64,000 nucleotides of DNA from Aureibacillus halotolerans (GTDB lineage Bacteria; Bacillota; Bacilli; Bacillales; DSM-28697): assembly GCF_004363045.1 (NCBI RefSeq), contig NZ_SNYJ01000002.1:62001-126000 (forward strand), read 5' to 3'. The position numbers and the translations under genes are program-made. Positions 61,773-64,000 of this stretch are shown here, in pieces (position 1 is the first letter of the stretch; the number at the start of each line of letters is the position of its first letter). The notes beneath the pieces are model-generated. The model did no database searches. It saw only the letters and a list, made by a program, of their open reading frames with translations, and was not told the origin of the DNA.

Positions 61773-62627
61773 ATCGAGAGCAGGTCAAAATTGACGATGC
61801 CTATAAAAAGCGATCTATCTAACGTAGCTGTCATTATCATTCATGAATTCTTTTTTGTTCTAGATGGCAAACTGACCAATAAGGAGCTCTAACGTAAGGC
61901 ACTGCAAAACGCATACTATTTCTGTAAAGAGTACTTCGTTTCATGCAGTGTTCTATCACATGGTGCCCGAGGAATACAAAACCTCAGAGATGAAGTGGTA
62001 ACACCAAACGAATAGTAAAGCAAAACGGATAAAGCAGCCACCTCGGAGGAGGAAATGGACTGCTTTATTCATACTAAGGATTGATTTTTAAGTTCGAAGT
62101 GCTTGTTTGCCAAAAGCAAGACTTTTGCAGGTCCTCTAACGCGGAGGTCTTTTTCTCTTTGAAAGATACATTTTCTATCTGTTCTCATCATTCGAGACAG
62201 ATGACAGACTAGTGCCCTTCCACGAATTTATTTTGGTAACGGTTTCTCATTTCATTCGTTCTTAATAATAAACCAAAAACGGCTACTAGTGAGACTCCAG
62301 CGGGAAAGCGAGCCAAGCGAGACCCCACAGAGCGTGAACACGCTCGAGGAGGCGCAGCAGAAGCCCGGCGGCAAAGAAATCACGACGAAGTTTTGAGTCG
62401 ATGATGCACTTGTACCCTTTAGGGTGAAAGCGAACGTATAGCCGTTTGCCTATAGAGAATGTTTTCAAAATGTTAATTTGTAAGAGGATAAGCACAACAC
62501 TTCATTCTACATAAAATAAGATCTATGTTACCTGAATGTCCACTAGTTAAAGTTGGCGACGTTCACATTTAAGAACAGGTTAGCATTTCTTTTCATACGG
62601 TATTTTCCGATGGGTGAAGGTTGTAGC
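61773..62627. other. Gene-free interval with repeat copy 5
   Basis: About 850 bases between yisB and gerPF. A hairpin ATAAAGCAG/CTGCTTTAT lies at about 62031-62069. At about 62270-62460 is copy 5 of the intergenic repeat (ACTAGTGAGACTCCAGCGGG, GAGGAGGCGCAGCAG, CGAACGTATAGCCG), lacking the TGCGAAAGTTG right end. No gene is supported. Confidence 0.6.
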
Positions 62628-62849
62628 CTATGCATTGGCTACATTGTTTTGATCAGCCACATCAGGGTCAATCGTGCTTACAATGGAAAACAATGAATTT
62701 TGGATTGTAAAATCTCCGGTCACATTGGATGCTGCCCCGCTTGATGATTTTGATGAATGCTTTGGTGATACATAGAACGTATCGCCAAAGATAACCCCAC
62801 TGCCCCCACCGACCGTTGTGATTTTTATGGCACCGATAATCGCTGGCAA
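62628..62849 (-). CDS. gerPF: Spore germination protein GerPF
   Basis: A 73-residue coat-associated protein. MPAIIGAIKITTVGGGSGVI at the start and GDTFYVSPKHSSKS near 22 are the GerPA/GerPF-family signature. Gly/Ser/Thr-rich. GerP proteins are made in the mother cell late in sporulation and help germinants pass the spore coat. It is the last gene of the operon, 39 bases after gerPE. ATG at 62849 follows AAAGGAGG on the minus strand. Confidence 0.93.
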   Translation of the reverse strand: MPAIIGAIKITTVGGGSGVIFGDTFYVSPKHSSKSSSGAASNVTGDFTIQNSLFSIVSTIDPDVADQNNVANA

Positions 62850-62888
62850 AAGAATCAGTCCTCCTTTATTGTCATAGCTTATGCAGTA

Positions 62889-63278
62889 TTAACTCGATGG
62901 TGGAACCGAAGGGACTGAAAGAAGGTGACGAACGTTCTTAATTCGGCTGTCTAGCCCAACTCGGCCCGTAGACCCTATATGAAAAACGGATGAAGCACCA
63001 ATCCCTAAAATATTTATATGCTTTACGGCAATGTAGGGGGACATATTCATTTGCTTCATTTCAACTTGATGAGAGAGCTGTGACCATGGCGTCGAGCGTG
63101 TGAAAACAGAATCTTTAAAGTCGCCTTCATTACCAAGAAACAGACTTTCTTCGCGTAAAACGGCGTACACCTTTGAAGTCCCTTGGATTCGGCTAGAGTC
63201 GCCGACTTGGAACACACTGCTGGATGTCACTGTATGAACACGTGTGGAAGTGATCACCGACGTTCTTGGGGATATCAT
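62889..63278 (-). CDS. gerPE: Spore germination protein GerPE
   Basis: A 129-residue GerPE homologue with the TSSSVFQVGDSSRIQG and VFHIGSTGRVGLDSRIKNVR segments, a duplicated SSVFxIGS/D motif seen in GerPE. It is Ser/Val-rich, without signal peptide, consistent with deposition in the spore coat from the mother cell. Its ATG overlaps the gerPD stop (ATGA, 63275-63278). Confidence 0.9.
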   Translation of the reverse strand: MISPRTSVITSTRVHTVTSSSVFQVGDSSRIQGTSKVYAVLREESLFLGNEGDFKDSVFTRSTPWSQLSHQVEMKQMNMSPYIAVKHINILGIGASSVFHIGSTGRVGLDSRIKNVRHLLSVPSVPPSS

Positions 63279-63451
63279 CTTGTTGTAAGAGGTACGAACG
63301 GGCCAATAATTAATGATTCGGGTGGCGTGTCAAACATGGAAGACAATGCAATCACCTCAGCATCGCCTACGAGCAGTAGAGAAGATGCGGATACGGACGT
63401 CACGTCAATCTGGCAAGTGCTTAACTCGTAGTTTACTACTTGAAACGTCAT
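63275..63451 (-). CDS. gerPD: Spore germination protein GerPD
   Basis: A 58-residue protein read on the minus strand: MTFQVVNYELSTCQIDVTSV, then SSLLLVGDAEVIALSS, then DTPPESLIIGPFVPL. This matches GerPD (VVNRELKVG, SSALFLIGD, LSSILDTP, EGPFVPLV in B. subtilis). It overlaps gerPE downstream and gerPC upstream by four bases each, so the three are translationally coupled. It is short enough to be missed by length filters. Confidence 0.92.
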   Translation of the reverse strand: MTFQVVNYELSTCQIDVTSVSASSLLLVGDAEVIALSSMFDTPPESLIIGPFVPLTTR

Positions 63452-64000
63452 TCCTCTTCATCCTCCTTTTGTTTTGGTAAATGCCGTAAAAACAAGTCGA
63501 ATGCGGAGCGAACATCACGCCTCACGCGCTCATTGACCTCTTCTAGAAGCTGCTCATCTGACAACTCGGCTTGTTCAGCTTGCAACTGATGAATGTAGTA
63601 TTCAATTCGCGTTGGCATCTGAGCGGATACGTCTTGAATCATATGACGTGTAATCTCGGGATCATCAGCAATACCAAGCTTTTGTCTAAGGTCGGCAATG
63701 ATGGATGGACCATCCTTTTTTAGCATATCAATCGTTTGTTGGTGTATCGCTTGGTGCTGTTTATAGGGTTCCGTTGATTGCGATGCCTGTAGTGGCTGCC
63801 TTTGGCGATAGGGATCTGGAGAAGACACGTCCAAATCTTCAAAGTCCTGTGGTGAAATTCCAATGGAAAGTGCTCCTGAAAGTGTTTCGATTTTCAATTG
63901 GTCAAATTTATATTCAATTTTATCAATATGAGTGGTTGGTGTTTTTTGAAGTTGCTCAATCGATGATTGAAGCTCTTCTATTTGCCTCTTCATTCTGTGA
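63448..64000 (-). CDS. gerPC: Spore germination protein GerPC, cut by window edge
   Basis: At least 181 residues; the frame stays open to the end of the window, and the N-terminal 20 or so residues of the usual GerPC (about 205) are missing. It begins here in a coiled coil (QIEELQSSIEQLQK) and continues with KIEYKFDQLKIETLSGALSI, the GerPC signature, then LEEVNERVRRDVRSAFDLFL near the C-terminus. The first ATG in the frame (63993) has no ribosome site, so the true start lies outside. Part of the gerPA-F operon, expected to be under SigK in the mother cell. Confidence 0.9.
   Translation of the reverse strand, partial: HRMKRQIEELQSSIEQLQKTPTTHIDKIEYKFDQLKIETLSGALSIGISPQDFEDLDVSSPDPYRQRQPLQASQSTEPYKQHQAIHQQTIDMLKKDGPSIIADLRQKLGIADDPEITRHMIQDVSAQMPTRIEYYIHQLQAEQAELSDEQLLEEVNERVRRDVRSAFDLFLRHLPKQKEDEEE

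Noticed and set aside
62031-62069. Hairpin ATAAAGCAG/CTGCTTTAT as a terminator of the repair operon
   Set aside because: It lies 260 bases after yisB and lacks a T tract, so the role is unclear; noted only in the interval entry.

Overview
The window looks like chromosome of a spore-forming Bacillaceae bacterium of moderate G+C. A salt-tolerant or alkaliphilic relative of Bacillus subtilis is my inference. Evidence for the lineage: gerPC-gerPD-gerPE-gerPF coat and germination genes at the right edge, comK, sigM with its anti-sigma factor, sinI/sinR with a tapA-sipW-tasA type operon, a perfect Bacillus-type Zur box, SD-rich gene starts with frequent GTG/TTG starts, and gene order recalling the B. 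subtilis sigM / yhfI / lplJ / yhfN / yhzC-comK / yhjE-sipV / addBA-sbcDC-yisB-gerP stretch, split here by accessory blocks.

Layout. 1-3.3 kb (minus strand): a cobalamin riboswitch with its own terminator precedes a surface protein built like a transcobalamin (alpha-barrel, DUF4430, three SLH domains) and a DUF4430 lipoprotein. 3.4-4.9 kb: a metallophosphatase/5'-nucleotidase. 5-8.3 kb: a repeat element, then two Gfo/Idh/MocA oxidoreductases behind a possible cre site. 8.5-10.7 kb: VOC protein, EamA transporter, YhfI-like hydrolase. 10.7-12.4 kb: sigM and its anti-sigma gene with an ECF autoregulatory promoter. 12.6-14.7 kb: cold-shock protein, P-loop kinase-like protein, membrane protein. 14.9-16.7 kb: a Zur-controlled zagA-rpsN operon beside a relic aldo/keto reductase tail. 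16.8-26.2 kb: a carbohydrate locus (GntR-LacI type regulator, GxGYxYP protein, glycosidase-like protein, two permeases and a lipoprotein). 26.4-29.2 kb: an ABC_sub_bind-type ABC transporter. 29.2-34.7 kb: repeats, lplJ, an M48 protease and unknown genes. 34.7-40.5 kb: yhzC-like gene, comK, cydAB, yhjE and sipV. 40.5-41.2 kb: an IS200 copy with a nonsense mutation. 41.5-43.5 kb: a Gfo/ThuA operon with a consensus cre.

43.7-49.0 kb is the most notable region. A tapA-sipW-tasA type amyloid matrix operon is extended by an LPQTG wall-anchored protein and a class D-like sortase, and it faces sinR and sinI. Two GTTC-N8-GAAC inverted repeats upstream look like SinR operators. This suggests a matrix fibre whose attachment combines TapA-type and sortase-type anchoring under biofilm control.

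49.6-61.8 kb is a tight DNA-repair operon (addB-addA-sbcD-sbcC-HNH). The window ends in the gerP operon (minus strand), cut within gerPC. At least five intergenic copies of a composite repeat family with shared ends are spread through the window. All calls rest on reading the sequence and remembered family features; no database search was run.
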